Assembly (NCBI GenBank): GCA_030867875.1
Contig: JAOWCC010001634.1
Location: 136,668,365-136,732,364 of the forward strand
DNA: 64,000 nt
Direction: 5' to 3'
From: Actinernus sp. WN-2022
Taxonomy: Eukaryota > Cnidaria > Anthozoa > Actiniaria > Actinernidae
Shown: one piece after another, positions 36,201 to 45,154 of the stretch
Layout: each line of letters begins with the position of its first letter
Numbering within the stretch: position 1 is the stretch's first letter
Notes under the pieces: generated by a model
Told to the model about the DNA's origin: nothing
Databases searched by the model: none
Seen by the model: the letters and a program-made list of their open reading frames with translations, nothing else
Made by a program: the position numbers and the translations under genes

Positions 36201-39200
36201 TGTAACAATAATAATTATTGTAACTCTTTTAATGAATGCTCTAAATTAAAGAGGGATGCAAATTTGGGCCATACTCAAGACCTCGGGCAAAGTTGGTCTC
36301 TATACACACCTCACGTTCGGTGAATAAACAGTTAGTATAGTTTAATCTTATTATGTAACTGGCCTTTTCGTCGGTAGCATCATTGTCGTAAATGTGGTGC
36401 AGTGGTGTGTGGGTCTTGTTCTGCTAAGAAGTTTCTGCTGCCAGCGCAATCATCCAAACCACTGCGTGTTTGTAACACGTGCTACGAGACGCTGACGAGC
36501 ATCATATGTAAGGGAGCACCTGACATGAAGAAATCAGAACGTGAGTGTTAAATATTACAGATTTATAAGTGTCTTCACTTTTCTAGCTTTCAAACAAAAA
36601 AGTGTAAGCTGGATTCTTTGTCTTACAATAGACCTTACAGAATATGTTTCCCATGCTACACAGAAACGAGGTGATTGGGTATAGCGATGTTTATGTTGAT
36701 AAACATTGCAATTGTTATGCTAATGTGCCAACCATGATTTGTAAAGCCCACTAATAGATGACGAAACACAAAACATCGCTATAGTGCTATAAAAATTGTA
36801 CTACCTGTACTTTAGTAGTTGATGCAAGTAAAATGAATGATAGTCGTAAATAAACTCTGAAATAGCAGATTAGGGGTTTACTTGCATCAACTATTAGAGT
36901 AGCACATTTTTAAAGCTCACTTTATAATGATACCCAATTGCCTAACATTAAAGACCCTCTATCGAACATTATACTTTGCAAGGGTATATAGCTATTGTTG
37001 TATACCTTCTGGCCTTGTGCACGGAGTTGGTGTACACGAGCGCAACGTAAAATTCTAACGCTACTTTTTATTATTTTTCTCAAAATCTAAACATCCTATA
37101 ACCCTAGGAAAATAAAACTTCAGTCTAGTTGCACAGAAAAACAAGCAAAAAAACTTTCGAAAATGGTTTTATTTGAAAAGTGACTTCTACTTTCTGCAAC
37201 ATGTTGCTGCAACTTGCAACACGGAAATTTGTTGCGTGGCAAGTTGCACACGGGGGTGGTAATACGAGCAACATCGCGCTCCAACTCGCAACGCAACATT
37301 GTTGCGCGACAAGTTGCAAGAAATGTTGCTCGCATTACTTCACCTTAAGTCATAATCTTGTCATTCAACGTTAACATTCAAATTTAAGTGATACTTTAAA
37401 TAGTTTCGCATTGATGTAAATATATTTATTGGCAAAGTGATAGCAAAAAGTGCGCGATGCAGAAAGTGCGCGATTTGCATGATTTGCAAAATGGAAGGCA
37501 CGATTGGCGCAATTTGCGCGATGAAAATTCACTCTGAAATTGTTTTGTTACGCGGCTTTCACGTTTTTTCTGTTGAGAACGGTTGATATTTTTATTCTCA
37601 GCGCCACGCTCTTCCCTCTTTCGAAGATAAAGATACACATTCGAGAAACTACATCAAACTGAGGTCAGAGTGGTGGAGATTTAATAACATTCAATTAAAT
37701 AACGAAAAAGTTACAACAATTCTAAAACAAATTTTGGTTTATATTTTCTCCATTTTCGTCGTGTACACCAACTACGTGCGCGAGGCCTTCTGGGAATACT
37801 GAAAACAGTTATTATACTATTCACGATAATTATTTTTATCCTTTCAAGCTCGGTATTCCATATCATTTGAAATTCGCTTCAGTCGTGCCAATTGTAACAG
37901 TCGACATACATGTAGGATCTTTAAACTGATAATGCGTTGCTTGTGGTTACTGTAGCTGCACCAGTACCACACAGGGAACCAAAGGAAGATGACGACTCAT
38001 CTGGTGAAGAGAATAGTGACGAGGAAGAGGCTGCTGGTGGGGAGAGTTCTGATGATCATACTCCCTCTACGGTACGTACTGGCCTTGTTAATCCTTATCA
38101 GGAGCCCATTACCAGGAGCGTGCATCTCCCAGATTATGTCTGTCAAACAGCAGAACTGATGATGTAGCTATTTTTAGCTTTGTGTTTCCCGCGAGAAGAA
38201 ACAAAGGCCGTCACTTTTAACCAATCAGGTTGCACTGAAAAATTGTAATTAACACGGTTCAAACTGCTAAAAAAATGCTAAAGCGCAAGAGAACAAAAGA
38301 CAACGTAATCGCATATCAGAACTTCGCGACTATAAATAGCCACCATCGTCTACTGTACTGTGGGCGCTACCCATCACATAGGTACACTCCTGGTAATGGG
38401 CTCCTGTCCTTAACAACCTTGTGTCTTTGTAGTCTTTCTTAGTTAAAGTGCATAATATGAGCCCAATTGTTTTTCACTAAAGTCGATCCTACATCAAGTA
38501 AATAGTTGACTAAAAACTTAATACATTTCTTAATTTGAGTGTTGCGTCTATGAGTTATGAAGGTTTATATTTTGAATAGCTTAATGATGTGACGTGAAAC
38601 ATGGAAGAATTATTGTTTACACAAAAACGTATTGGTGGAGATAAATGATATTTTATAAACATCTATGTTATATGTGAAGCTTATATCAGTGATTTTACCA
38701 AATATTGTGTTTCTAAACGAGAAGTAATGTTTCATATCCGAGACATGGGATTCTTAACGGGGGTTTCAAATGCGAGTGAAATTTCAAATGTCGAGCGTAA
38801 CACGAAACTCTCACGAGCATTTGAAACCCCCATAGAATCCCATGACTCGGATATGAAACATTACTTCTGGTTTAGAAAAATATTTGGTGAAATCACCTTC
38901 AGTTGTTAATCTGCCTTTGTCAAGTGAACATCTCTGTTCAAAGTTCTGTAACATGTGATGCTCCGCTTGAGTGATCACTGATGTTTGGTAGCGGGCGAAA
39001 GTCAAATCGAAAATTTGAATGTCTAAAAATACAGTTAAGAGTTTCTAAACGGTTCTAAAACGCATGACTTAGCATGACTTAGCAACTACATTGTAGCTTG
39101 GAACCTGCTGTTAACCTTTTCTTGGCTTATTTTAATTTTAGTTTCAGCAAATTAGTATTCTAACACGATAAGACTGATCACATGTACTTGCTTGACTGTG

Positions 39201-41308
39201 CGTCATGGATGGCTAGTTCCAGTAAAAAGTAGTGTTGATATGCGCCAGCAGTTACCAAATTATGTTACCCACCCACAATTCCCTCTTTTGCTCTGACCAA
39301 TGGCTAGTGCTCTAAACGTCAGCTGCTACTCGCTCCCCACGGCAGCTAGCATACCTTAATGACTTTTAGTTGATCATACCAGTACCTGCTTGACTGTTCT
39401 GAATTTGAAATTCAAATTTGGAATCCCAAAGGACGAGGAGGGGAAGGGTCTTTCCCCTTTTATAGACTTGAGCCGTCTGTACATAGCGGAGGTTGTGAGG
39501 AAGGTGTTTAGCAATTACAAGACTTGAGCCGTCTGTACATAGCGGATGTTGTGAGGAAGGTTTTTAGCAATTACAAGACTTGAGCCGTCTGTACATAGCG
39601 GATGTTGTGAGGAAGGTTTTTAGCAATTGCAAGACTTGAGCCGTCTGTACATAGCGGATGTTGTGAGGAAGGTTTTTAGCAGTTACAAGACTTGAGCCGT
39701 CTGTACATAGCGGATGTTGTGAGGAAGGTTTTTAGCAACCTCGTTCCCAGGGGTCTTTACGCGCCTAATCAAAGATGGCGTCGAAAGTACCCCTGGTACA
39801 GGCTGGTCATGTGACCCAAAAATATGCCCAATATATGGGCATATTTTGAAGCACATCCGCCATCTTGGATTCATTATCGCTGAAGAACGGTTAGCAGTTG
39901 AAGTGTGATCCCAATGAATTCCAACCGTACATTATTCTACTTGTACCCAGTTGCGAAGTGAGTATTAAAAAAGGCAAAAACGCTAAGTTCTGATGAATTT
40001 CTATCTGTTTTCAACGAATTTTGAACGCGCAATGCGAAAGACGACATCACCAGTTCATTTTTCAAATCAAAAATGCACGCGCTATTCGAAATTCTCCAAT
40101 CAGCGCGCGCAAAATGTCTAGCCAATCAGTGGCCGAATCCCACCAGCCTGTACCAGGCTTTGATTAGGCACGTAAAGACCCCTGGGAACGAGGTTGTAGC
40201 GAAGGTTGCTAGGAATTTTTTTTTTAGCAATTACAAGACTTGAGCCGTCTGTGCATAGCGGAGGTTGTGAGAAAGGTTTTCAGATATTCTTTTCTCCGAC
40301 GCGAAACACAATAAATTGAATCATAAAAGTTATCTAATTAACCTTAGCACTTCATACGTGTTTATTGATTGATTCGTTGAGCTAAAGTTGATTTAGGGTT
40401 CAGTTCCCCTTTACAGTGTGACTACTGCAACCGGGGCTACTTAGAAAATGAGAACTAAACACATTGCACAATGAAAACAAAGCATTCCAACTAACAAATC
40501 GTAGCATATCCATGCGATTTTCTTCATTCGAAAGACTGACTTCAAAACTAGTCGACCAAATTCACCTTTTACTGTCTTGTAATCGACACTGATTGGCTCA
40601 AGTAACCAGGAGGGCTTCACCTCTCAAAACCTTGCATTTTATCGGACCCTATTTGGACTGCACTGACAAAGAATTCCATTGTTTTAGGGTTAGGGTTTGT
40701 ATTGTTTCAAGATTAGGCATTGTTTGGATAGCCAGTACTATTCCAGTTTCCGAGGAGGTGAAGGCCGCCCCCAAGTAACCATAAGTTGGAATGCTTTGTA
40801 TTCGTTCTGCAATGTGATTGGTTCTGGTTGGAATGTCTTGTTTTCGTTCTGCAATGTGATTGGTTCTCGTTGGAGTGCTTTGTATTCGTTCTGCAATGTG
40901 ATTGGTTCTGGTTGGAATGTCTTGTTTTCGTTCTGCAATTTGATTGGTTCTCGTTGGAGTGCTTTGTATTCGTTCTGCAATGTGATTGGTTCTGGTTGGG
41001 ATGTTTTGTTTTCGTTCTGCAATTTGATTGGTTCTCGTTGGAGTGCTTTGTATTCGTTATGCAATGTGATTGTTTCTCGTTGTCTAAGCTTGGCCCCGGT
41101 TTCAAGTAGTCCCACTGTAAAAAAAGTTTAGAGCGACCTGTTTTCAGTCAGCAGTGGCCTAAAATCAAGTTCCTAGAAATTCCATGTAAGCCTGTTCCTT
41201 ATGTTATTGTCCTTTGACTTTCAGCCAACATTTTATCAAGAAAAAGAAGAAAAAGAAGCACACCAAGAAACAGCTAACAGTGGACAGCCAATGGAAGTGG
41301 AAAATTAA
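21228..41308 (+). CDS. PLEKHF2: Phafin (PH and FYVE domain protein, PLEKHF1/2 orthologue), 10 exons, 292 aa
   Basis: Exons: 21228-21243, 23608-23672, 25245-25325, 26030-26086, 26293-26356, 30632-30757, 34442-34548, 36378-36540, 37956-38071, 41225-41308. All junctions are GT-AG, phases agree, and the 879 nt end in TAA. The N-terminus MVDRLVNSEAN matches vertebrate Phafin closely. The PH domain is at about residues 31-135 (GEGVLTKLCRKKPK, FFLFNDILVYGN, KSFAVYAATATEKAEWM). The FYVE finger is at about 149-210: WVPD (149-152), eight zinc ligands Cys158, 161, 175, 178, 183, 186, 204 and 207, the RRHHCRKCG motif (171-179) and RVC (202-204). An acidic Ser/Asp/Glu tail of about 65 residues follows, longer than in the 249-residue human PLEKHF2. 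The family binds PtdIns3P on endosomes and acts in endosome, lysosome and autophagy traffic. Symbol could equally be PLEKHF1, since the vertebrate split is likely later. Introns carry many transposons but no coding damage. Confidence 0.96.
21988..22902. mobile_element. TIR element TACCRTAAACACC in Phafin intron 1
   Basis: Left end TACCATAAACACCTGTG, with CCCGTAGATAAGCCGCACC; right end GGTGCGGCTTATCTACGGG then GTGTTTACGGTA. The right end also holds an extra inverted copy of the CGTAGATAAGCCGCACC block near 22826-22844. About 915 bp, no coding frame. Target duplication unclear. Confidence 0.75.
23700..24244 (-). pseudogene. 3' end of a LINE (minus strand) with (TTA)n tail
   Basis: The minus-strand frame 24244-24023 encodes a LINE polyprotein C-terminus: RRLQDIATLMYKVK and then LRNSEFNIPRFETVGYGKHS. 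About 300 bp of 3' UTR follows and ends in an (AAT)n microsatellite at 23708-23740 (TTA repeats in the element's sense), a usual LINE 3' tail. It is 5' truncated and sits in Phafin intron 2. Confidence 0.8.
24286..25015. mobile_element. fold-back element built of GGTCAATTTGACC-type words
   Basis: Left arm (24286-24430) and right arm (about 24870-25015) are inverted and composed of many GTCAATTTGACC, AACTAGTTCAATTTG and GGTCAAATTGAACTAG words, most of them palindromic. The middle carries a tRNA-like segment at 24650-24740 and a GGGAGG-rich tract at 24786-24838. Non-coding, in Phafin intron 2. Confidence 0.7.
24650..24740 (+). repeat. tRNA-derived SINE fragment
   Basis: TGTGGCGCAGTGTGTTAAGTCAGTGG resembles a tRNA A-box region (split here: TGGCGCAGTGTGTTAAG). 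GAATTCAAATCCC resembles a B box about 45 nt later. Not a functional tRNA because the acceptor stem does not close. Confidence 0.5.
25503..25870. mobile_element. MITE with CCTGATTCCAGAGGTT / AACCTCTGGAACCAGG ends
   Basis: Terminal inverted repeats of about 16 bp with one mismatch, then an inverted GTTAAGCTGCAAAGC versus GCTTTGTGGCTTAAC pair further in. It lies just after Phafin exon 3. No target duplication is evident. Confidence 0.75.
26591..28748. mobile_element. 2158-bp TIR element with eight GTGACGGACATTACA motifs
   Basis: Perfect 12-bp inverted ends GGGCCATTCCAC and GTGGAATGGCCC, flanked by a 4-bp duplication AGAT (26587-26590 and 28749-28752). The 15-mer GTGACGGACATTACA, or one-base variants, occurs at 26604, 26784, 26973, 26994, 28181, 28195, 28209 and 28376, all in the same orientation, four near each end and none in the middle 1.17 kb. 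Remains of a coding gene lie between (27338-27909). It is inserted in Phafin intron 5. The motif is a natural candidate for transposase binding. I cannot assign the superfamily. Confidence 0.85.
27338..27909 (+). pseudogene. remnant protein gene of the 2158-bp element
   Basis: Begins MAKTDAERQRMCRAKLKL, a basic N-terminal motif of a multi-copy family in cnidarians and other animals, and stops soon after TERYKL. At 27703-27909 a second piece has MQFKFLHRVGANHFDWPRHD, resembling the C-terminus of the same kind of protein (FLHP.GP..SF.WP). The middle is largely lost, so this is an internally deleted, non-autonomous copy. Confidence 0.5.
29697..30016. mobile_element. MITE with 9-bp TSD (Mutator-like), member 2
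   Basis: 320 bp with TIRs CACACAGCAGTCAAACATCT and AGATGTTTGACTGCTGTGTG. Perfect 9-bp duplication CCGGTACAG at 29688-29696 and 30017-30025. Related in inverted orientation to 8850-9350 (shared TTGCAAGACTTTTGACGCATG-type internal sequence) and lacking the fold-back insert of that copy. Confidence 0.92.
30965..31591. mobile_element. hAT-like TIR element rich in CGCACTAT words
   Basis: Ends CAGGGCCTCTGACAGAGTGC and GCACTCTGTCAGAGGCCCTG are perfect inverted repeats. TGTAAT directly flanks both sides (30959-30964, 31592-31597). The subterminal DNA repeats TCGCACTAT or TCCGCACTA many times at both ends. 627 bp, no transposase. It lies in Phafin intron 6. Confidence 0.85.
31773..33330. mobile_element. 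1.56-kb TIR element AAGGGCTGTATGCAAAAA in Phafin intron 6
   Basis: Inverted ends AAGGGCTGTATGCAAAAACT and the partner ending TTTTTGCACACAGCCCTT; TGATCAAGTGAC continues the repeat. Near the left end a unit of about 145-150 bp is tandemly duplicated (from 31808 and from 31960: CACGCAGAATGAAGTCGAATAA). An open stretch at about 32070-32423 is not recognised. A poly-C run is at 33121-33133. Confidence 0.75.
33660..33890 (+). repeat. tRNA-derived SINE
   Basis: GGTGGCACAGTAGTTAAGCA is an A-box-like start and GTGGCCCAGGTTGATGC a B-box-like region about 50 nt later. The body ends near AGAAAGTGATATATTTTAAT. The layout matches anthozoan SINEs with a tRNA-like head. Confidence 0.6.
34985..35345 (+). pseudogene. 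LINE polyprotein C-terminal fragment
   Basis: Translation with several stops gives VIKKKVSKGLGALRRICDLV, then VPRDTLPQIIKVSL and a CSPVWD block, the thumb and C-terminal region of non-LTR polyproteins. It is on the plus strand in Phafin intron 7 and is dead. Confidence 0.7.
36680..36783. mobile_element. short MITE with TATAGCGATGTTT ends
   Basis: Left TATAGCGATGTTTATG and right AAAACATCGCTATA form the TIR. Similar copies at about 45155-45283 and 45493-45639 share TTAATGTGCCAACCA words. In Phafin intron 8. Confidence 0.65.
37011..37788. mobile_element. 778-bp TIR element in Phafin intron 8
   Basis: Left end GGCCTTGTGCACGGAGTTGG plus TGTACACGA; right end TCGTGTACACCAACTACGTG plus CGCGAGGCC. 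TTCT flanks both sides (37007-37010, 37789-37792). The inside holds many TTGCAACTTGCAAC and GCGCGATTTGC words. Non-coding. Confidence 0.75.
38689..38896. mobile_element. fold-back MITE in Phafin intron 9
   Basis: Almost the whole 208 bp is an inverted repeat: TAATGTTTCATATCCGAG against CTCGGATATGAAACATTA, and GGGGGTTTCAAATG against CATTTGAAACCCCC. Ends are GTGATTTTACCAAAT and ATTTGGTGAAATCACC. Confidence 0.85.
39465..39735. repeat. 56-bp tandem repeat, about 5 units
   Basis: Units start GACTTGAGCCGTCTGTACAT and end TTTTTAGCAATTACAA. The array is cut by the MITE at 39736-40196 and one more unit remains at 40235-40282, so it was longer before the insertion. Confidence 0.92.
39736..40196. mobile_element. 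MITE with CAACCTCGTTCCCAGGGG ends inside the 56-bp array
   Basis: Inverted ends CAACCTCGTTCCCAGGGGTC and GACCCCTGGGAACGAGGTTG, extended by CCTAATCAAAG and CTTTGATTAGG. TAG flanks both sides as a 3-bp duplication (39733-39735, 40197-40199), which fits PIF/Harbinger-like behaviour. Non-coding. Confidence 0.85.
40411..41120. mobile_element. repeat family C element with expanded 42-bp core
   Basis: Inverted ends TTACAGTGTGACTACTGCAA and the partner TTCAAGTAGTCCCACTGTAA. Inner repeats AAAGCATTCCAACTA on the left and TTGGAATGCTTTGT on the right are also inverted. On the right, one segment is amplified into the 42-bp array. A relative without the array is at about 41964-42398. In Phafin intron 9. 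Confidence 0.7.
40788..41081. repeat. 42-bp tandem repeat, 7 units
   Basis: Exact 42-bp spacing of GGAATG or GGAGTG starts at 40788, 40830, 40872, 40914, 40956, 40998 and 41040. Two alternating unit types (GTATTCG with GGTTCTGG; GTTTTCG with GGTTCTCG) give an 84-bp higher-order period. The unit is a multiple of three, which creates long false open frames on both strands. Confidence 0.93.
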
Positions 41309-41401
41309 CAGGGAGAGTTGTAACTATATTATATAGGAACGGACAATAGATGTGGAGATTGGTGCAATATGTTAGGTTACTGTTGAGATGTGGTAAGCAT
41401 T

Positions 41402-41407
41402 AATAAA
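41402..41407 (+). promoter_or_regulatory. PLEKHF2: AATAAA polyadenylation signal of the Phafin gene
   Basis: First AATAAA after the stop codon, 94 bp downstream. It defines a short 3' UTR if used. Confidence 0.6.
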
Positions 41408-41530
41408 ATGCGTGGAACCCAAGCCATTTTGGGCTATCCATTTCTAATGCTGAATTTTGAAATTTCTGATAAAGTTTGCAGAAAGCAATTTGGATAGCTT
41501 TCATGGGGGCTGTCACAGTGTAATACCTTT

Positions 41531-41819
41531 TAAATATATAATTATCGATGAAATACCAGTGTATATTTTTTTCTAAAAAGTTATATCTTCACACGTGAAA
41601 ATATGACTGGCTTTCAAAGATTTCTAGCCTGTTTTGTAAGAGAATGAACTGGTATTTCATCGATAATTATATATTAAACAGAACGTTACATGGCCGCTTG
41701 GAGATACGAATTTTAACTTCTCGTGTTGATGAAATATCTTACTCGTTCGCTGCGCTTACTTGTAAGATATTTCATCAACACTCGATGATAAAATCCATAT
41801 TTCCGCGCGGCCATGTAAT
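41531..41819. repeat. two adjacent fold-back repeats
   Basis: 41531-41562 pairs with 41649-41677 (AATTATCGATGAAATACCAGT). 41686-41819 is a second inverted repeat with ends GTTACATGGCCGC and GCGGCCATGTAAT and an inner stem GTGTTGATGAAATATCTTAC. Non-coding MITE-like units. Confidence 0.75.
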
Positions 41820-41963
41820 GCACGCACGGTCGACTATTGATCGATAGACGACGCCTTGCCCGCCAATCAGATGGTGAGTTTGGCAATAGATGATGGCAGG
41901 GTTATACTAATGAGCAATATTCACCTCCGAAACATGTATGGGATAATGTCCACCCGGAGCCAC

Positions 41964-42398
41964 GTAGACAACGAGAACCAATCACATTGCACAACGAAAA
42001 CAGTTAAAGCATTCCAACTTACGCGATTTCTTGGGCCAATCAGTTTCGATTACAAGACAATAGCATTTCACTACATCATCATCATTTATTACGAAAAAAC
42101 CACCAATTACAAAAATATATAAAAAGGCACTACTACACTACGTAACAGTACACAACTTCACATAATTAGAAATATAAATAAGTAGATGCCATAGTATAAC
42201 AAAAAAAACTAACTTGCTCGAGCTTCGAACCGGTAAAAGGCTAATTTGGTGACTTGTTCTGAAGTCGAAGTCTTTCGAATGATGAAAATAGCATGCATAT
42301 GTTAGGACTAATATTTTGGAATGCTTTATTTTCGTTTTGCAATGTGTTTAGTTCTCGTTGTCTAAGTGGCCCTGGTTGCAGTAGTCACACTGTAAGGG
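41964..42398. mobile_element. second copy of repeat family C
   Basis: Left GTAGACAACGAGAACCAATC and right GAACT-like TTCTCGTTGTCTAAGTGG are inverted. The right end GTAGTCACACTGTAAGGG matches the terminus of the 40411-41120 element. Confidence 0.55.
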
Positions 42399-42463
42399 CA
42401 TGTCCATAGTCGTAAGTTTCTATGAATTCATTTGAATATCTCAATGAAATGCATGATGTATTC

Positions 42464-42687
42464 TAGCCTGCGAATACAGCCATCTTCCTTCGGGAGCCAC
42501 AACTTGAAACGATAAAGACGTCTGCGATTGGAGCCTCAAATTTCCATACTGATGACGTTCCGCGGCCTGGATCTTGTCGCGTTATTTCATTGGCTAATAT
42601 CCTGGCCTCGGAACGTCATCGTATGGAATTTTGAGGCTCAAATCGCAGACGTGTTTCCCGAAGGAAGACGGCTATATTCACAGGTTA
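42464..42687. mobile_element. 224-bp MITE with perfect 9-bp TSD
   Basis: Ends TAGCCTGCGAATACAGCC and GGCTATATTCACAGGTTA are inverted with few mismatches, and the repeat extends inward (AATTTCCATACTGATGACGT). The 9-bp duplication GATGTATTC is at 42455-42463 and 42688-42696. Mutator-like by TSD length, a different family from the CACACAGC MITEs. Confidence 0.9.
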
Positions 42688-43099
42688 GATGTATTCTTGC
42701 TATGTTTACCTAGACATGCGGAATCTGTTTGCGAGCTGTTTGAGGAACAATTAAATGTTGCCCTATGTACATGTATTCAAAAAGCTTATTTTAGATGATC
42801 ATACTCGACTGTGACGCCATGACATTTGACTCTTAAGATAGAAGGGGTAAAAGGTAGAGGAACACAAAAAGAAATCAACGTTCGTCACGTCACAGACCTT
42901 GTACAAAATGAATTACCCTTATTTGCCGGATAGTTTGGAAGATTAATGTCTACCGAGAAACTAATGTTACTACGTAAAATATCAACCTCCAACCTCAATT
43001 GCTGGTTTTCGACCAATCCTCAGAGATTCAAATGACAGACATGTTGGTTACCATGCTAACTAGCTACAAATCTCTAACTAAGCTGAGTCGACTCCAGCC

Positions 43100-43264
43100 A
43101 TGTTGGCCGTGGAAATAACGAAAGAAGCTAACGAGGAATATTTTGTTAAAGGCCCTCTGACGACCGTTATCCTTTGCGCGACTCGACGAATTTCATATCT
43201 TGAGAGCATAAAGATGATTGCCATAAAAGGTATTATTGTTTTAGTATTCTCAGAAGGAATATAA
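43100..43264 (+). CDS. possible 54-codon open frame or first exon, unrecognised
   Basis: Starts ATG with MLAVEITKEANEEYFVKG and stays open to TAA, with a possible donor AAAAGGTATT at about 43229. A promoter-like cluster lies 55-80 bp beyond its end on the other side (43318-43342). No homology recognised. It may be chance. Confidence 0.15.
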   Translation: MLAVEITKEANEEYFVKGPLTTVILCATRRISYLESIKMIAIKGIIVLVFSEGI

Positions 43265-43317
43265 GAACAGCTGCACCTTCGCAAAGCATGACGGTCGACA
43301 AGTGTTTAACGTCCACC

Positions 43318-43342
43318 AACATGGCGGCGATGACGTCACGTG
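43318..43342. promoter_or_regulatory. YY1-like, CRE and E-box cluster
   Basis: AACATGGCGGC (YY1-like), TGACGTCA (CRE) and CACGTG (E-box, overlapping the CRE) lie within 25 bp. Such clusters are typical of TATA-less animal promoters. A GTAAGT donor follows at 43400, so a non-coding first exon on the plus strand is conceivable. No downstream coding exon was found. Confidence 0.35.
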
Positions 43343-43559
43343 CAAACGAGTAGTTGGTGCTTGTGTTTTTAAAGTTACATAGAAAAGTTCTGTTGAGAAA
43401 GTAAGTATTTCTCTTGAAAAAGCTTTTCGATTCCAAATCACTACGTAAATTTAGCTTTTTATGGTATAAGTTTCAGACGGCGAACTTTTCATGCACCGAA
43501 CTTAATAGATGAATTACATACGGTGGAAGACAGGAGTCTGAAGAGGTATTTTGCAGGAA

Positions 43560-43769
43560 ACAGTCACGTGCTGATATATTACAGTCACGTGCTGATATAC
43601 TACAGTCACGTGCTGATATACTACAGTCACGTGCTGATATACTACAGTCACGTGCTGATATACTACAGTCACGTGCTGATATACTACAGTCACGTGCTGA
43701 TATACTACAGTCACGTGCTGAAATAACACAGTCACGTGCTGATGTAATACAGTCACGTGCTGATACAAT
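43560..43769. repeat. second 21-bp CACGTG satellite, 10 units
   Basis: Ten 21-bp units like those at 171-443, mostly with a TATACT tail instead of TATAAT. The right flank is the same as that of the first array. The unit types are homogenised within each array rather than between them. Confidence 0.95.
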
Positions 43770-44735
43770 ACTTCGTTAACGAATGGATTGAGCTCGTGAT
43801 CCCCATGGGAAAGGCGTTGCCATGGATGCTGGACGGCAGGCTATATTTAAAAACGCAGTTTTACAAAGATCGATTGGAGGTGGAAAATAGCATTACCGCT
43901 GAATGCATTAACTCTGTTTTATTACAATGTCGGCTACACTCGACCTACTTGGACTTGTAATGGTAGTTAGGTAGGTAGGTTTTCTAACGAAACAAAGAAT
44001 ACATTTACAAAAAGTCCGTGAACTGAATACAATAATACAAATAATCACTGTAAGAGATTTGCTGTACCCGATATTGATCTTTCCAGATGTTCACATTATA
44101 TGGTACTTTAACAAGCTATTCAGTTTTCCAAACTAACAAACTTACATCGAGCTATACGTTCTTCCAACAAGAAGTATACTCAAAAAAGGGTGGTCCCTTC
44201 ATGCAGGCAACACATGAATTGCTATCAAAATACAATAGAATTAACACAATACAAAACAATAGAACGAAATACACAATACAATAGAACAAATTTGGTAGTA
44301 ATTCATGTCTGCCTACATGATGGCAAAACCCAAAACGGGTCTGTTCGCAACTAGTAGTACCGACTTTATACAAAAATGTTCAAAACAAAAAGGTTACGTA
44401 ATAATACTGCGCTAAATAAACATTTACATAGAAAAAATGCTCACGACTTAAATAGACAACTTAACTAGAGCTTACAATAAATCAACTAAATAAACAGATT
44501 CGGCCTTACAGTTACCGTTACAGTTACCTTGGAGGGTAAAATATATCTGACTTCGTTTATTTTTAAAGCAATTGTACGAGATCGGTAAGTGTTATTCGCA
44601 AACCCGTTTTAAAATTCTATTTTCTACCTCCAATCGATTGTCGATCTTGCAAAAACTGCGTCTTTGAAGATTGGATGACAACCAGTTAAAGCCTTTCCTA
44701 TGGGAACATGAGCACTTTTTCATTCGTTATTAAAG
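43770..44735. repeat. repeat family A right flank, with an inverted diverged copy
   Basis: 43770-43900 copies 444-580. 44560-44735 is a diverged reverse complement (CTATTTTCTACCTCCAATCG against CGATTGGAGGTGGAAAATAG). The pair could form a fold-back unit of almost 1 kb. The middle has no recognised gene. Confidence 0.65.
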
Positions 44736-44889
44736 TGATATATCAGCCTATTGCTGTTCATCTTTAGACAGTGCAGCATGAACATGTATCTGATTGAATA
44801 TTACTAATCGCTGGCTTCTGAACTATGCCGTAAATATTGTTTTTCTAGTGTTGTATCGTAAAGTGCAAACACGTAAACCGTGCGACATA

Positions 44890-45086
44890 GAGCAGATTTC
44901 GTATTAGTGGGACAAACTACGGCATGTCCGTAACAGTGCTGTAACCGTGCTGTACTGTATTTCTGTAATTTGATTGGATCAGCAGGACAAAAACAATAAG
45001 GAAACCATTTCAATGTCACGGCATGCCGTACGGTAACCGTGCTGAAGTCAGTGCTGTTGTTTGTCCCACTCATACGAAATCTGCTC
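44890..45086. mobile_element. 197-bp MITE, GAGCAGATTTCGTAT ends
   Basis: GAGCAGATTTCGTATTAGTG and CACTCATACGAAATCTGCTC form inverted ends; ACAGTGCTGT recurs inward on both sides. Rich in CGTAACGGTAACCGTGC-type words. Confidence 0.75.
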
Positions 45087-45154
45087 CAGTTACATTAGAT
45101 TTGAAAATGCACGTTTTCTTGTGTAGCGAGTTTCGTGCCACGGCATCTACATTG

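Noticed and set aside
37937..38167. 76-codon frame as a separate gene
   Set aside because: It is Phafin exon 9 with read-through into intron 9.
40683..40700. Telomeric repeat
   Set aside because: Only two TTAGGG units; likewise CCCTAA at about 46303. Too short to mean anything.
40713..41131. Four long open frames on both strands
   Set aside because: They arise from the 42-bp tandem unit being a multiple of three; no start context, splice sites or homology.
43514..43768. Open frames encoding repeats of VYQHVT or HVLIYYS
   Set aside because: Translation of the 21-bp satellite; the unit length keeps any stop-free frame open.
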